Shown: one piece after another, positions 1 to 7,241 of the stretch
Layout of the letters: every line of letters begins with the position of its first letter
Numbering within the stretch: the first letter of the stretch is position 1
From: Rhodospirillales bacterium RIFCSPLOWO2_12_FULL_67_15
GTDB lineage: Bacteria; Pseudomonadota; Alphaproteobacteria; Rhodospirillales; 2-12-FULL-67-15
DNA length: 9,639 nt
Reading direction: 5' to 3'
Assembly (NCBI GenBank): GCA_001830475.1
Contig: MIAC01000002.1
Location: 12,699 to 22,337, forward strand
Notes under the pieces: model-generated
The model's input: only the letters and a program-made list of their open reading frames with translations
What the model was told of the DNA's origin: nothing
Databases searched by the model: none
Program-made: the position numbers and the translations under genes

Positions 1-52
1 CGTGGGCGCGGTTCTTTTCGCCTTGTTGCGCGGGTTTACCGGCGCGGTTTGA
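1..52 (+). CDS. C-terminal end of an upstream membrane protein, probably Pit-type phosphate permease (partial)
   Basis: The frame starting at base 2 is open and ends in TGA at 50-52. It encodes 16 residues, VGAVLFALLRGFTGAV, a hydrophobic stretch with one Arg that looks like the last membrane helix of a transporter. The next gene, 24 bases downstream on the same strand, is a DUF47/PhoU-like protein, and genes of that family are commonly paired with a Pit (PF01384) low-affinity phosphate permease. The Pit identity is inferred from this neighbour and the hydrophobic tail; 16 residues are too few to prove a family. Confidence 0.45.
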   Translation, partial: VGAVLFALLRGFTGAV

Positions 53-76
53 ACCAACTAGCCCTTTGGGGGTGCC

Positions 77-718
77 ATGGCCAACGCACAATCTTCGCTC
101 TGGGAGCGAATCCTGAACCGGGTCTTTCCCAAGTCGCCCGATTTCTTCACGTTGCTCGCCTTGCAGTCCGAACATGTCGGGATGTCCGTGGCGCGCATGG
201 TCGAGTTCATGGAAACGGGGGATGCGCGGACCGGCGAAATGGTGCGGAACGACGAGCACGAGGCCGACAAGATCAAGATGCACAACATCCACGCGCTCAA
301 CGAAGCGTTCTCGACGCCCATCGACCGGGAAGACATCTACCGCGCGATCATGGATCTGGACGATATCGTCGACTACTGCAAAAGCACGGTCAACGAGATG
401 GAAGTGCTCGGCCTCAAGCCCGACAAGTACAGCCTGGAGTTCAGCCTGCACATCAAGGAAGGCGTCAATGCCTTGACGAGCGGCTTCGCCAAACTGAAGA
501 CGAATCCCGCCGCCGCGGCCGCCGACGCCGGCACCGCGCGCTATGCCGAACGGGTGATCGAGAAAACCTACCGCCGCGCGATCGCCGAGCTGTTCCAGGG
601 CGACGATTTCAGGGAAATCTTCCGGCGGCGCGAGGTCTATCGCCACCTCTCCAACGCCGCCGATCGGATGGCGCACTGCGCCAACACGCTGCACGATATC
701 GTCGTCAAAATGTGCTGA
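77..718 (+). CDS. DUF47 / PhoU-like protein (PhoU_div family), phosphate-transport accessory
   Basis: A 213-residue, soluble, mostly helical protein of the usual DUF47 (PF01865, TIGR00153) length. It starts MANAQSSLWERILNRVFPKS, like family members. The PhoU-type acidic motif EHEADKIK lies at residues 60-67 and DREDIY at 83-88 is followed by the DLDDIVDYC helix. A second related helical half (RREVYRHLSNAADRMAHCAN) lies near the C-terminus. PhoU-like helical bundles bind metal clusters through such E/D-x-x-x-D motifs. Members of this family are thought to regulate the Pit permease they are encoded with, and the hydrophobic tail just upstream fits that pairing. The ATG at 77 is preceded by a G-run at 68-72, a weak ribosome binding site. 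The family is secure; the exact biochemical role is not established. Confidence 0.9.
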   Translation: MANAQSSLWERILNRVFPKSPDFFTLLALQSEHVGMSVARMVEFMETGDARTGEMVRNDEHEADKIKMHNIHALNEAFSTPIDREDIYRAIMDLDDIVDYCKSTVNEMEVLGLKPDKYSLEFSLHIKEGVNALTSGFAKLKTNPAAAAADAGTARYAERVIEKTYRRAIAELFQGDDFREIFRRREVYRHLSNAADRMAHCANTLHDIVVKMC

Positions 719-827
719 ACGCGTGGCGGGGTGGCGCGAAGGGCAGAGGGCGAAAGAGAGGGAAGAGCATCGGGCGGGGAATATCTCCGAAGCTTTCCGC
801 CCAAGACGGTGCGCGGACAGCCTGCGC

Positions 828-856
828 TAGTCACCTGGAACTATCTGGTTTATGAT
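828..856 (+). promoter_or_regulatory. Candidate sigma-70-type promoter for the SulP gene
   Basis: A -35 like hexamer TAGTCA (828-833, 4 of 6 to TTGACA) is separated by 17 bases from TATGAT (851-856, 5 of 6 to TATAAT). Initiation near 863 would give a leader of about 36 bases to the ATG at 899. It lies in the 180-base gap between the DUF47 gene and the SulP gene, so the transporter probably has its own promoter. The rest of that gap shows nothing else I recognise. This is pattern matching only. Confidence 0.35.
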
Positions 857-898
857 GATGCGATCCGCCGCGGCGGCGGCCGGGACGGCCATTTTCAC

Positions 899-3097
899 AT
901 GAAAATCCCAAGACTTGAAAACCCCGTGGGGGATTTCTGGGGCGGGACGGCGGCGATGCTGGTCGCATTGCCCGCCTCGATCGCGTTTGGCGTCACGATC
1001 TTCTCCTCCTTGCATGGCGGCTATGCCGCTCAAGGAGCGCTCGCGGGGATTCTGGGCGCCACCGCGTTGGGGCTCATCGCCTCGGCTTTGGGCGGCACCA
1101 ATCGCCTGATCAGTTCCCCCTGCGCGCCCGCGGCGGCGGTGCTCTCGGCGTTCGCGATCGAGTTTGTGGCCAACGGCGGAAGTGTCGAGTCGGGACTCAT
1201 GATGCTGACGATTTTGGCGTTGCTGACCGGCCTGCTTCAGGTGTTGTTCGGGGTCCTGCGCCTGGGAAGCTTGATCAAATACATGCCCTTTCCCGTCGTC
1301 AGCGGCTACTTGAGCGGCGTTGGCCTCATCATCATCGGCAGCCAGGTTCCCCGATTCCTCGGAGTGCCCAAGGAGGTTCACTTCTGGCAAGCGTTGGCCA
1401 CTCCTTCGCAATGGCGGTGGCAAGGGATGGTCGTCGGGGCCCTGACCATCGTTGTCATGCTCGCCGCCCCCAAGGTGATCCGGCTGATTCCCGCCGCCAT
1501 CCTCGGGCTTGCGGCGGGCGTACTCGGCTATTTCGGGCTGGGAGCGATCGATCAGTCGCTGCTGACCCTCGCCAACAATACTTTTGTCGTCGGTCCGCTC
1601 GGCGGTACTGACGGCGGCTTCTTCGACGCCTTCGCCGGCCGCTGGCAGTCGATCGGCGATCTCGGGTTGGATCAGATCTGGGGCCTCGCGATTCCGGCGT
1701 TGACCCTCGCCGTTCTACTCTCGATCGATACGCTGAAGACGTGCATTGTGCTCGATGCGCTCACGCGATCGCGCCACGACTCGAACCGCGAGTTGGTCGG
1801 TCAGGGAATCGGCAATATCGCGGCCGCCGCGATTGGCGGCATACCGGGCGCCGGAACCATGGGAGCCACGCTCGTGAATATTTCGAGCGGTGCGCACAGC
1901 CGATTCTCGGGCCTGGTCGAGGGCGCGCTGGCGCTGATCGCTTTCTTGTTGCTCGGCACGATGATTTCATGGGTTCCGGTGGCCGCGCTGTCCGGGATTC
2001 TGATTGTCATCGGGTTTCGGATGATCGACCGGGAAAGCCTGCATTACCTCAAATCGCGCTCGACGGTGCTCGACTTCGCGGTGATCGCCGTCGTGGTTGC
2101 CTGCGCGCTCATGGTCAGCCTGATCGTGGCCTCGGGCGTGGGCGTCGTTCTCGCCATCTTCCTGTTCATTCGCGAGCAAGTCGGCGGCACGATCATCCGC
2201 CACAAGGTCTATGGCAATCAGGTGTTCTCGAAGCGAGTCCGGTTGCAGGAGGAAATGGAAATTCTGACCCGGGACGGCGCGCAGGCGGTCATTTTCGAAC
2301 TCCAGGGCAGTCTCTTTTTCGGCACCGCCAACCAGTTGTATCTGGCCTTGGAACCGGAACTCAAGACCAAGAAGTACCTGATTCTCGACATGCGCCGCGT
2401 GCAAACGGTGGATGTGACCGCGGCGCATATGCTCGAGCAAGTGAAAGACATGCTCGCCGAACGCAAGGGCTTCATGATCTTCAGCCATATCCCGCAAAAC
2501 CTCCCCAGCGGCAGGGATGTGGAGCAGTACTTCGATCAGCTCGGGCTGGTCAGGCCGGAAAGCCCGGTCCGGGTTTTCGGCGAACTCGACGAGGCGATGG
2601 AATGGGTCGAGGATCGTATCATCGAGGAGGCCGCCCTCGCCCATGAAGAGGAAACGCCGCTCGAGCTGAGCGAAATCGAACTGTTCAAGGGGCGAAAGGA
2701 GGAAACGCTGGCGGCCCTGGAACAGGGCATGGAAAAACGCTCGTTCAAGACCGGGGAAAGGATTTTTACCCGCGGCGATTCCGGCGACGAGCTGTTCCTG
2801 ATTCGCCAGGGCGCGGTTCGGATCGTGCTCCCGCTGAGCGAAAAGCAGGTTCACCATCTCGGCACGTTTGGCCGCGGCGCCTTCTTTGGGGAAATGGCGT
2901 TTCTGGACGGAGAAGCGCGTTCCGCGGACGCGATCGCCTTTACCGACACGAAACTCTTTGTTCTTTCGCGCAAGACGTTCGACACGTTCGCCGCCGAGCA
3001 TAAAAAGGCCGCGTTAAATCTCATGGAGCAGATCGCCAGCGTGCTCGCGAGCCGGCTGCGCTACACCAACGCCGAACTGCGCGTGCTCGAGTCGTAG
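899..3097 (+). CDS. SulP (SLC26) family anion transporter with C-terminal STAS and cyclic-nucleotide-binding domains
   Basis: A 732-residue inner-membrane transporter. Residues about 20-430 are a run of hydrophobic helices with SulP signatures: GGTNRLISSPCAPAAAVLSA near residue 67, and the conserved GIPGAGTMGATLVNISSGAH segment near residue 315 followed by VPVAALSGILIVIG. A STAS domain spans about 436-560, with VIFELQGSLFFGTANQL near 464 and the LDMRRVQTVDVTAAHML strand-loop-helix around D505. An acidic linker leads to a cNMP-binding domain at about 597-715. Its phosphate-binding cassette FGEMAFLDGEARSADAIA keeps the Glu (665) and Arg (674) that contact the cyclic nucleotide in CRP/PKA-type folds. 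SulP proteins move sulfate, bicarbonate, chloride or dicarboxylates; the substrate here cannot be read from sequence. The ATG at 899 is preferred over the in-frame GTG at 731, because the extra 56 residues are Arg/Gly-rich, resemble no family member, and would span the candidate promoter. Confidence 0.93.
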   Translation: MKIPRLENPVGDFWGGTAAMLVALPASIAFGVTIFSSLHGGYAAQGALAGILGATALGLIASALGGTNRLISSPCAPAAAVLSAFAIEFVANGGSVESGLMMLTILALLTGLLQVLFGVLRLGSLIKYMPFPVVSGYLSGVGLIIIGSQVPRFLGVPKEVHFWQALATPSQWRWQGMVVGALTIVVMLAAPKVIRLIPAAILGLAAGVLGYFGLGAIDQSLLTLANNTFVVGPLGGTDGGFFDAFAGRWQSIGDLGLDQIWGLAIPALTLAVLLSIDTLKTCIVLDALTRSRHDSNRELVGQGIGNIAAAAIGGIPGAGTMGATLVNISSGAHSRFSGLVEGALALIAFLLLGTMISWVPVAALSGILIVIGFRMIDRESLHYLKSRSTVLDFAVIAVVVACALMVSLIVASGVGVVLAIFLFIREQVGGTIIRHKVYGNQVFSKRVRLQEEMEILTRDGAQAVIFELQGSLFFGTANQLYLALEPELKTKKYLILDMRRVQTVDVTAAHMLEQVKDMLAERKGFMIFSHIPQNLPSGRDVEQYFDQLGLVRPESPVRVFGELDEAMEWVEDRIIEEAALAHEEETPLELSEIELFKGRKEETLAALEQGMEKRSFKTGERIFTRGDSGDELFLIRQGAVRIVLPLSEKQVHHLGTFGRGAFFGEMAFLDGEARSADAIAFTDTKLFVLSRKTFDTFAAEHKKAALNLMEQIASVLASRLRYTNAELRVLES

Positions 3098-3146
3098 CGC
3101 TCGCGGGCCCTCGCGCGACTCTCTCGCGAATCCGCACTTATCCGAG

Positions 3147-3243
3147 GGGAATTAAGGGAATTAAGGGGACACCATACTTAATTCGCCACGCCGTCTCTTC
3201 GACTTAAATTAAGTATGGTGTCCCCTTAATTACGTTAATTACG
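3147..3243. repeat. Palindromic REP/MITE-like element with 25-base perfect inverted arms
   Basis: Bases 3159-3183 and 3207-3231 are perfect reverse complements (25 of 25), around a 23-base loop (3184-3206). The arm core reads GGGGACACCATACTTAATT. Each arm ends in a tandemly doubled 9-mer: GGGAATTAA at 3147-3155 and 3156-3164 on the left, TTAATTACG at 3226-3234 and 3235-3243 on the right. These extend the dyad symmetry imperfectly to 97 bases. The element is AT-rich against a GC-rich background and sits between convergent genes, a common place for such repeats. The core resembles repeats I associate with REP-associated tyrosine transposases (Y1/HUH family); no transposase is present here. In RNA it would fold into a strong hairpin and could act as a bidirectional terminator or mRNA stabiliser. 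Confidence 0.8.
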
Positions 3244-3255
3244 CGCCCGGGGGAA

Positions 3256-5175
3256 TCAATGCACCCGGGCTTTGCCCCGGGCCCCGGCGCGCGCGGCGGC
3301 GCGGGCCCCAGCGTGACCCCCGGTCCGACCCCCGGCGCGGCGGAGAGCGGAAACCGTCTCCTCGTCGAACAGATCGGCGAGCGCCTGCATCATGGTGCCG
3401 CCGAGCTCCTCGGCGTCCAGCAGCGTCACCGCGCGGCGGTAGTAGCGGGTGACGTCGTGGCCGATGCCGATGGCGACGAGTTCGACCGGCGAGCGGGTCT
3501 CGATCAAGTGGATGACCTCGCGCAGATGCCGCTCCAGGTAGTTGCCGGGATTGGCCGAAAGGGTCGCGTCGTCCACCGGCGCGCCGTCGGAGATGACCAT
3601 CAAAATTCGCCGCTGCTCCGGCCGCGCGATCAGGCGCCCGTGCGCCCACAGCAGCGCCTCGCCGTCGATGTTCTCCTTGAGCAGCCCCTCGCGCAGCATC
3701 AGCCCGAGGTGAGGGCGCGCCCGGCGCCAGGGCGCTTCGGCGGCCTTGTAGACGATGTGGCGCAGATCGTTGAGGCGGCCCGGGTTCTTGGGCTTGCCGC
3801 GGGCGACCCAGCTCTCGCGCGACTGGCCGCCCTTCCAGGCGCGGGTGGTGAAGCCGAGAATTTCGACCTTGACGCCGCAGCGTTCGAGCGTGCGCGCGAG
3901 GATGTCGGCGCTGATCGCGGCGATGGTGATGGGACGGCCGCGCATCGAGCCCGAATTGTCGATCAGGAGCGCAACCACCGTGTCGCGGAATTCGGTGTCG
4001 CGCTCGCGTTTGAAGCTCAACGGATGAACCGGGTCCGCCACCACCCGCGACAGGCGGCCGGCGTCGAGCAGCCCTTCCTCGAGGTCGAACTCCCAGCTCC
4101 GGGTCTGCTTCGCCATCAGGCGGCGCTGGAGGCGATTGGCGAGCTTGGCGACGACGCCCTGGAGGTGCGAGAGCTGCTGGTCGAGTTGATGGCGAAGGCG
4201 GGAAAGCTCGCCCGGATCGCAAAGCATGGCCGCCTCCACCTCTTCGTCGTGGGCGGTGGTGAAGGCCTTATAGGCGGACGGGACGAGCGCGTTCGCGGGC
4301 CAGCGCGGCTCGCGCGACGAGGGGCCCGCGGGCTCCTCGTCGCCCTGGCCGGGAAGCGCGTCTTCCTCCATCCCGCGCGCGGCGGATTCGGCGGCGATTT
4401 CGCTTTCGCTGTCGCCCGTCTCGCTCGACATCGAGCCCTCGGCTTCACGGCTCTCGCGCGTCGAGTCGGGCTCGCTTTCGCCGTCGCTGGTCTCGGCCTG
4501 GTCCTCGTTCTCCCGATTCTCGTCCTCGTCCGCGCCGGCGTCCTGGTCGGCGATCAGCTTGAGAGCCCGGAGAAGGTCGAGGGCGGCGGCGGCGAACGCG
4601 GTCTGGTCGCCGGCGGCGCGGGCGAGCCGGCCGAGCTCGGCGCCCGCGCGGGTTTCGAGCCAGCCGCGCCATTCCTCGGCCATCGCGCGCGCCGCATCGG
4701 GCAGCGGCTGGCCGCTCATCCGTTCGCGCGCGATCAAAGCGACGGCGTCCGCGAGCATCGCCTCGTGCCGCTCGGTCACGCCGGCATAGCCGCGCGCGCG
4801 GCAGCGCTCCTCGAAGAAGCGGTTCAGATTCCGGCGCACGCCGGAAAAGTCGCGCCCGCCCACGACCTCGCAGCGCACCTGTTCGACGGCGTCGAAGACG
4901 TCGCGGGCATCCCGGTTGTGGGGCTGGCGGCGGCGGTGCAGCTTCTCGTCGTGGTAACGGACCCGGACCGCGAGGGCATCGGCGACGCCGCGCAGCCGCT
5001 CCAGCGCGGGTTCGTCCATGCGGCCTTGCGGCGCCGGCAGCCGGGCGCTGTCCTGGGCGACCCCGGCCGCGCCCTGGACGTAGGTCACGGTCAAGTCCTC
5101 GCGATCGGCCACCGCCTTGAAGGCGGCCGCCGTCACCCGCTTGGCCAGTTCGCCTAGGTCCTCGCCGATGGCCAT
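3256..5175 (-). CDS. cobT: Aerobic cobaltochelatase subunit CobT
   Basis: A 639-residue protein with CobT architecture and the usual length of roughly 630. The N-terminal domain is helical (1-210). The linker at 210-285 is very acidic, rich in Asp/Glu/Ser, as is characteristic of the family. A C-terminal von Willebrand A domain (about 395-605) carries the MIDAS metal-site motif DNSGS at 406-410, a Thr in GFTTRAW (441-447) and Asp530 in ISDGAPVDD. With the AAA+ protein CobS it forms the chaperone-like complex that drives ATP-dependent insertion of cobalt into hydrogenobyrinic acid a,c-diamide by CobN in cobalamin synthesis. It starts 7 bases after the cobS stop, has no clear ribosome binding site, and is probably translationally coupled. 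After LADLFDEE the last 30 or so residues form an Ala/Gly/Arg-rich basic tail that I do not recognise as part of the family. Confidence 0.95.
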   Translation of the reverse strand: MAIGEDLGELAKRVTAAAFKAVADREDLTVTYVQGAAGVAQDSARLPAPQGRMDEPALERLRGVADALAVRVRYHDEKLHRRRQPHNRDARDVFDAVEQVRCEVVGGRDFSGVRRNLNRFFEERCRARGYAGVTERHEAMLADAVALIARERMSGQPLPDAARAMAEEWRGWLETRAGAELGRLARAAGDQTAFAAAALDLLRALKLIADQDAGADEDENRENEDQAETSDGESEPDSTRESREAEGSMSSETGDSESEIAAESAARGMEEDALPGQGDEEPAGPSSREPRWPANALVPSAYKAFTTAHDEEVEAAMLCDPGELSRLRHQLDQQLSHLQGVVAKLANRLQRRLMAKQTRSWEFDLEEGLLDAGRLSRVVADPVHPLSFKRERDTEFRDTVVALLIDNSGSMRGRPITIAAISADILARTLERCGVKVEILGFTTRAWKGGQSRESWVARGKPKNPGRLNDLRHIVYKAAEAPWRRARPHLGLMLREGLLKENIDGEALLWAHGRLIARPEQRRILMVISDGAPVDDATLSANPGNYLERHLREVIHLIETRSPVELVAIGIGHDVTRYYRRAVTLLDAEELGGTMMQALADLFDEETVSALRRAGGRTGGHAGARAAARAGARGKARVH

Positions 5176-5182
5176 GAACGGA

Positions 5183-6190
5183 TCACAAAACGGTCACGCG
5201 CTTGGCGGCGGATTCGGGCAGTTCCTCGCCGAAGCAGCGCTGGTAATACTCGGCCACCACCGGGCGTTCCAGTTCGTCGCACTTGTTGAGGAATGTGACC
5301 CGGAAGGCGTAGGCCCGGTCATGGAATATGATCGCGTTCTCGGCCCAGGTGATGACCGTGCGCGGCGACATGACGGTCGAAATGTCGCCCCCCATGAACC
5401 CGGCGCGGGTGAGATCCGCGAGTTGGACCATGCGCGCGATCTCGTCGCGGCTTTCCTTGGTCTTGCCGTAAGTCGGAGCCTTGGCGAGCACGATCTCCAC
5501 TTCCGCGTCGTGCGGCAGGTAGTTGAGCGTGGCGACGATGTTCCAGCGGTCCATCTGGCCTTGGTTGATCTGCTGGGTGCCGTGATAGAGGCCGGTGGTG
5601 TCGCCGAGCCCGATGGTGTTGGTGGTGCAGAACAGCCGGAAGTAAGGGTGCGGGCGAATGACCTTGTTTTGATCGAGCAGGGTCAATTTGCCTTCGACCT
5701 CGAGCACGCGCTGGATCACGAACATCACGTCGGGGCGGCCGGCGTCGTATTCGTCGAACACCAGCGCGGTCGGATTGTTGAGCGCCCAGGGCAGGATGCC
5801 CTCGCGAAACTCGGTCACCTGCTGGCCCTCGCGCAGCACGATGGCATCCTTGCCGATCAGGTCGATGCGGCTGATGTGGCTGTCGAGGTTGACGCGCACG
5901 CACGGCCAGTTGAGCCGCGCCGCCACCTGCTCGATATGGGTCGACTTGCCGGTGCCGTGGTAGCCCTGGATCATGACGCGGCGGTTAAAGGCGAAACCCG
6001 CCAGGATCGCCATGGTCGTGTCGCGATCGAAGCGGTAAGCCTCGTCGAAGTCGGGCACGTGCTCCTCGCGCGTCGAGAAGGCGGGGACCTCCAGGTCGGT
6101 GTCGAAACCGAACACCTGGCGCACGGAGAGCCTGATATCCGGGGTCAGGCGGTTGCGGACGGGCGTGGTGTCGGCGGCATACGTGGTCAT
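5183..6190 (-). CDS. cobS: Aerobic cobaltochelatase subunit CobS (AAA+ ATPase)
   Basis: A 335-residue AAA+ ATPase of the MoxR/CobS group, normal length for CobS. The family N-terminus ([20 protein letters not shown]) is followed by Walker [10 protein letters not shown] at 76-84 and Walker B ALVFDEYD at 142-149 with the catalytic acid pair D146-E147. The sensor-1 Asn is N191 in [10 protein letters not shown], and the arginine-bearing MDRW is at 213-216. All ATPase residues are intact. CobS forms hexameric rings that stack with CobT and power cobalt insertion by CobN. It lies between the J-domain gene (54-base gap) and cobT (7-base gap), all on one strand, so the three are probably cotranscribed. 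GGAA eight bases before the ATG is a weak ribosome binding site. No second chelatase component (CobN) is visible, so it must be elsewhere if the pathway works. Confidence 0.97.
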   Translation of the reverse strand: MTTYAADTTPVRNRLTPDIRLSVRQVFGFDTDLEVPAFSTREEHVPDFDEAYRFDRDTTMAILAGFAFNRRVMIQGYHGTGKSTHIEQVAARLNWPCVRVNLDSHISRIDLIGKDAIVLREGQQVTEFREGILPWALNNPTALVFDEYDAGRPDVMFVIQRVLEVEGKLTLLDQNKVIRPHPYFRLFCTTNTIGLGDTTGLYHGTQQINQGQMDRWNIVATLNYLPHDAEVEIVLAKAPTYGKTKESRDEIARMVQLADLTRAGFMGGDISTVMSPRTVITWAENAIIFHDRAYAFRVTFLNKCDELERPVVAEYYQRCFGEELPESAAKRVTVL

Positions 6191-6244
6191 TTTTTTGTTT
6201 CCGGTTACGGGTTACGAAGGGCGCAAGAACGCAAATGATGGGAT

Positions 6245-6844
6245 TCAGGCGGCGAGGCTGTCCATGAGGATCTTGTAGGCGTGGTTGATGTCGCGGATCT
6301 TGTCGGCCGATTCCTGGGAGCTCAGGGAAACGTCGGGGTGATGGCGTTTGGCGAGCTCCTTGTAGCGGGTCTTGACCGCGCTCCGCGTCAGCGGGGGCTT
6401 GAGGCCGAGGACGGCCATCGCCTTGTCCGCCTCGGTTTCGGCGCCGGCGCGGCGGCGGTAAGGCGGCGAAGGGCTCGCGTCGACGCCATCGGGGCCGAAA
6501 ACGTGCATGGCGATCGCCGCGCGCAGCATGTCTTCGTTCGGAATACCCCCCGTGCCCCAGCGCCAGGACGGCCGCTGCCAGACCGTGTCGTGGCGCAGGT
6601 CGGCCTCCACTTCCGCTTCCGTCATGCCGGCGTAATAGTTCCAGGAGGTGTTGTAGGCCTTGACGTGATCGAGACAGAACCAATGATAGCTGTTAAGATC
6701 CTGGCGCGATTTGGGCGCCCGGAACCTGCCTTCGTCGGCGCAGCCCGGCCAGGAACAAGAACGCGGATCGCCGCGCGCGCCGAGCGAGTCGAGCGCGTGG
6801 GACTTGGCGCGGGGCTTGGCCCTGGTTTGCTTCTGCTCCTGCAT
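6245..6844 (-). CDS. J-domain (DnaJ-like) protein encoded upstream of cobS, with N-terminal Cys/His cluster
   Basis: A 199-residue protein from the ATG at 6844. The C-terminus (about 141-199) is a J domain: helix II TRSAVKTRYKELAKRH, the HPD motif at 169-171, and helix III SADKIRDINHAYKILMDSL. The J domain stimulates DnaK ATPase through HPD, so a co-chaperone role is expected. It lacks the Gly/Phe and zinc-finger regions of classical DnaJ. The N-terminal half has APKSRQDLNSYHWFCLDHVK and YNTSWNYYAGM, which I recognise from alphaproteobacterial proteins next to cobS. It contains C30, C35, C57 and H60 in a C-x4-C-x21-C-x2-H pattern that could bind zinc. The frame is open to 6919, but the extra residues (from MRRPGLAVKF) look uncharacteristic. 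A TTG at 6845-6847, eleven bases after GGAG, is another possible start. Client unknown; the gene order suggests CobS/CobT or CobN. Confidence 0.9.
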   Translation of the reverse strand: MQEQKQTRAKPRAKSHALDSLGARGDPRSCSWPGCADEGRFRAPKSRQDLNSYHWFCLDHVKAYNTSWNYYAGMTEAEVEADLRHDTVWQRPSWRWGTGGIPNEDMLRAAIAMHVFGPDGVDASPSPPYRRRAGAETEADKAMAVLGLKPPLTRSAVKTRYKELAKRHHPDVSLSSQESADKIRDINHAYKILMDSLAA

Positions 6845-6956
6845 CAAGTAAATATGGACTCCGGACAGCAGGGAGGCAAGAGTCGCCGGGAACTTGACGG
6901 CAAGGCCCGGCCGCCGCATTTAAGGCTGGAATCGCGCCCAAATCTTGGTGAATCCG
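6845..6956. promoter_or_regulatory. Divergent intergenic region between the J-domain gene and bolA, with candidate promoters
   Basis: For the - strand, TTGCCT (complement of 6874-6879) and CATATT (complement of 6851-6856) are 17 bases apart, each matching 4 of 6 consensus bases. This promoter would start transcription almost on the J-gene ATG. For the + strand, TTGACG (6894-6899) matches the -35 box in 5 of 6 positions, but the best following -10 like site, TTTAAG at 6919-6924, is weak and 19 bases away. The region must contain at least one promoter, because the two genes diverge from it. The exact boxes are uncertain. Confidence 0.3.
6947..6951 (+). promoter_or_regulatory. Ribosome binding site fixing the bolA start
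   Basis: GGTGA lies five bases before the ATG at 6957. Two other in-frame starts, TTG at 6945 and GTG at 6948, overlap or precede this motif and so would lack a ribosome binding site. That supports the ATG, which also gives the usual BolA N-terminus. Confidence 0.6.
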
Positions 6957-7229
6957 ATGCAAGTCCGCGACGCCATCGAGCGTAACCTTAAGGAAGCCCT
7001 GCGGCCGTTGCGCCTCGAGATCGAGGACGAATCGCAGCGCCACGCCGGCCACGCCGGGGCGCGCCCCGAAGGCGAGAGTCACTTTCGCCTGACCGTCGTC
7101 GCCGATTCCTTCGAGGGAAAATCCCGGATCGAACGCCAGCGCATGGTCTACGCGGCGCTCAAGGATCTGATGGCGACCCGAATCCACGCCCTTTCGCTTT
7201 CGACCTTTTCGCCGGCCGAAGATAAGTAG
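6957..7229 (+). CDS. bolA: BolA family protein
   Basis: A 90-residue single-domain BolA protein (PF01722, class II KH-like fold), normal length. It begins MQVRDAIERNL, followed by LEIEDESQRHAGHAG (20-34), ESHFRLTVVADSFEGKSRIE (40-59), RQRMVYAAL, and the conserved His in IHALSLSTF (H77). BolA proteins pair with monothiol glutaredoxins and share a [2Fe-2S] cluster using the C-terminal His plus a residue in the loop between the first strands, which here is His-rich (H29, H32, H42). They act in iron-sulfur trafficking and iron regulation in the cytoplasm, and some bind DNA. It diverges from the J-domain/cobS/cobT operon and ends 12 bases before the convergent DUF2889 gene. The family is certain. 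Which BolA subtype it is, and whether its glutaredoxin is linked elsewhere, cannot be seen. Confidence 0.95.
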   Translation: MQVRDAIERNLKEALRPLRLEIEDESQRHAGHAGARPEGESHFRLTVVADSFEGKSRIERQRMVYAALKDLMATRIHALSLSTFSPAEDK

Positions 7230-7241
7230 CGCACGACGGTT

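Noticed and set aside
49..855. A 268-codon + strand frame overlapping the DUF47 gene
   Set aside because: The translation is Arg/Gly-rich without domains and overlaps a clear family member in another frame.
731..898. A 56-residue N-terminal extension of the SulP protein from a GTG
   Set aside because: It is composition-biased, unlike the family N-terminus, and would span a plausible promoter; the ATG at 899 fits better.
1967..3001. A 344-codon open frame antisense to the SulP gene
   Set aside because: It mirrors the real gene in a complementary frame, has no recognisable domain or ribosome binding site, and the sense product is unmistakable.
3098..3146. Partly self-complementary TCGCG-rich stretch after the SulP stop, considered as a terminator
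   Set aside because: Stems are only about five bases and there is no T-run; the nearby 25-base palindrome is a far better candidate for ending transcription.
3259..5157. A 632-codon open frame on the + strand covering almost all of cobT, and a 373-codon frame at 5117-6238 opposite cobS
   Set aside because: They lie antisense to strongly conserved genes, have Ala/Gly/Val/Arg-rich low-complexity translations with no domain, and are expected from high third-position GC.
6200..6222. Short direct repeat GTTACGGGTTACG in the gap before cobS
   Set aside because: Too short and simple to mean more than chance; no dyad or box arrangement accompanies it.
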